A stretch of 44,192 bases of DNA, from NCBI GenBank assembly GCA_018815245.1, contig JAHIXK010000016.1, forward strand, positions 1 to 44,192, in the 5' to 3' direction. The notes beneath the pieces are model-generated. The model was given only the letters and a program-made list of their open reading frames with translations. It had not been told where the DNA came from and made no database searches. This document shows, piece by piece, positions 43,541 through 44,192 of the stretch; within the stretch, counting starts at the first letter, position 1; each line of letters starts with the position of its first letter. Source of the stretch: Gammaproteobacteria bacterium (GTDB lineage Bacteria; Pseudomonadota; Gammaproteobacteria; Burkholderiales; Burkholderiaceae_B). The position numbers and the translations under genes were made by a program.

Positions 43541-44192
43541 ATGGAAACTACAAACCCCGATGTGGGAATTATTAAATCACCTGCTGCACTACAAGTTGAA
43601 CGCGGCGGACAAATTATTGAACTGGGTCAAGGCGATGCGTTGAAGTGGAATGACGTGGTGACCAACACCGGCGCTCAAAACGTTGAAGTGCTTATGCCTG
43701 CCGTATCGGCCGGGCACGGCAACACGCTATTGCAACTTGCCCCGAACGCTTCGGCGAAACTTGAACAAATTGCATCGACTGTTGCCGATGGTGCAACACG
43801 CACTGAGGTGGTTGCCCTGAGTGAAGGCGTGGAACTTTACGACATCGACAACGACATCAGTTCTGCAATCCTGACCCCCTACGAAGGCACCATGTCTGGC
43901 CTGGTGGGTGCGGGCTTGTTGGCAGGTGGCAGCAGTGCCGCGGGCGTTGGTGCTGCCGTTGGCGGCGCAGCGCTGGGTGCTCTCGCACTGGGAAGTGGTG
44001 GTGATGACACAATCCCCTCCGACGATTCCGACAGCGATTCCGACAGCGATTCCGACAGCGATTCCGACAGCGATTCCGACAGCGATTCCGACAGCGACTC
44101 CGACAGCGATTCCGACAGCGATTCCGACAGCGATTCCGACAGCGATTCCGACAGCGATTCCGACAGCGATTCCGACAGCGATTCCGACAGCG
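43541..44192 (+). CDS. Giant secreted adhesin, N-terminal part only (LapA/BapA-like retention module plus Asp-Ser repeat)
   Basis: The frame opens at the ATG at 43541 (GAGGA 8 bases upstream) and runs off the right edge after 217 codons. Residues 1-120 form a small beta-type module (VGIIKSPAALQVERGGQIIE, then LGQGDALKWNDVVTNTG) like the N-terminal retention modules of type I-secreted RTX adhesins. Residues about 125-157 are Gly/Ala-rich and hydrophobic (SGLVGAGLLAGGSSAAGVGA, and on), a possible plug in the outer-membrane channel. From residue 162 it is (Asp-Ser)n. No N-terminal signal peptide is present, in keeping with type I secretion by a C-terminal signal not seen here. The family assignment is by architecture. 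Confidence 0.75.
   Translation, partial: METTNPDVGIIKSPAALQVERGGQIIELGQGDALKWNDVVTNTGAQNVEVLMPAVSAGHGNTLLQLAPNASAKLEQIASTVADGATRTEVVALSEGVELYDIDNDISSAILTPYEGTMSGLVGAGLLAGGSSAAGVGAAVGGAALGALALGSGGDDTIPSDDSDSDSDSDSDSDSDSDSDSDSDSDSDSDSDSDSDSDSDSDSDSDSDSDSDSDSDS
44024..44192 (+). repeat. Tandem 12-bp repeat encoding Asp-Ser-Asp-Ser
   Basis: GATTCCGACAGC is repeated 14 times without interruption up to the window edge, with a single synonymous change (GACTCC at 44096). The array encodes an uninterrupted acidic Ser-Asp stalk. The near-perfect DNA identity implies recent expansion by slippage, and its true length cannot be judged because the window ends inside it. Confidence 0.97.

Overview
The window looks like chromosomal DNA of a betaproteobacterium, probably Burkholderiales. 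Limnobacter-like is my best guess, made from gene content and style and not from a marker gene. The evidence is a moderate-GC Gram-negative gene set: TamAB, LrgAB, an OmpA-type lipoprotein, a FadA/FadB/FadE operon, a periplasmic DsrE-like protein and an AmtB-type transporter. No rRNA, tRNA, CRISPR array, insertion sequence or prophage was recognised.

Region 1 (1-14280, minus strand) is one tightly packed locus for a type IVb-like pilus. In transcription order it encodes a PilN-type lipoprotein secretin, a Gly/Gln-rich periplasmic protein, a GspE-type ATPase, a GspF-type membrane protein, two bitopic assembly proteins, a membrane-anchored parvulin-like protein, a major pilin candidate, a minor pilin candidate, and a very large repeat protein that runs off the left edge (at least 1709 residues). 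That last protein carries 17-residue NTTG repeats of the kind found in phage tail fibres and trimeric adhesin heads. I infer a pilus whose tip or surface adhesin is a tail-fibre-like protein; this is the most interesting system in the window.

Region 2 (14421-23235) holds assorted genes: a periplasmic DsrE-like protein with an MFS transporter, an LrgAB pair with an apparently leaderless promoter, an OmpA-family lipoprotein, long-chain acyl-CoA synthetase, a small membrane protein that looks truncated, a family 2 glycosyltransferase and an alpha-methylacyl-CoA racemase-like CoA-transferase with a short C-terminus.

Region 3 (23236-30495) is a fatty-acid beta-oxidation operon (thiolase, multifunctional hydratase/dehydrogenase, FadE). 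Two matching 16-bp inverted repeats lie 110 bp apart around its promoter region. A VapBC-type toxin-antitoxin pair and a TetR-family regulator follow.

Region 4 (30555-44192) has an unrecognised 408-residue soluble protein, an ammonium transporter, a DUF599 membrane protein, then a tamA-tamB operon coupled to an unusual ~1095-residue glycosyltransferase. It ends with the start of a giant secreted adhesin whose N-terminal module runs into a perfect Asp-Ser dipeptide repeat, divergent from tamA. Both window ends therefore lie inside large repetitive adhesin genes.
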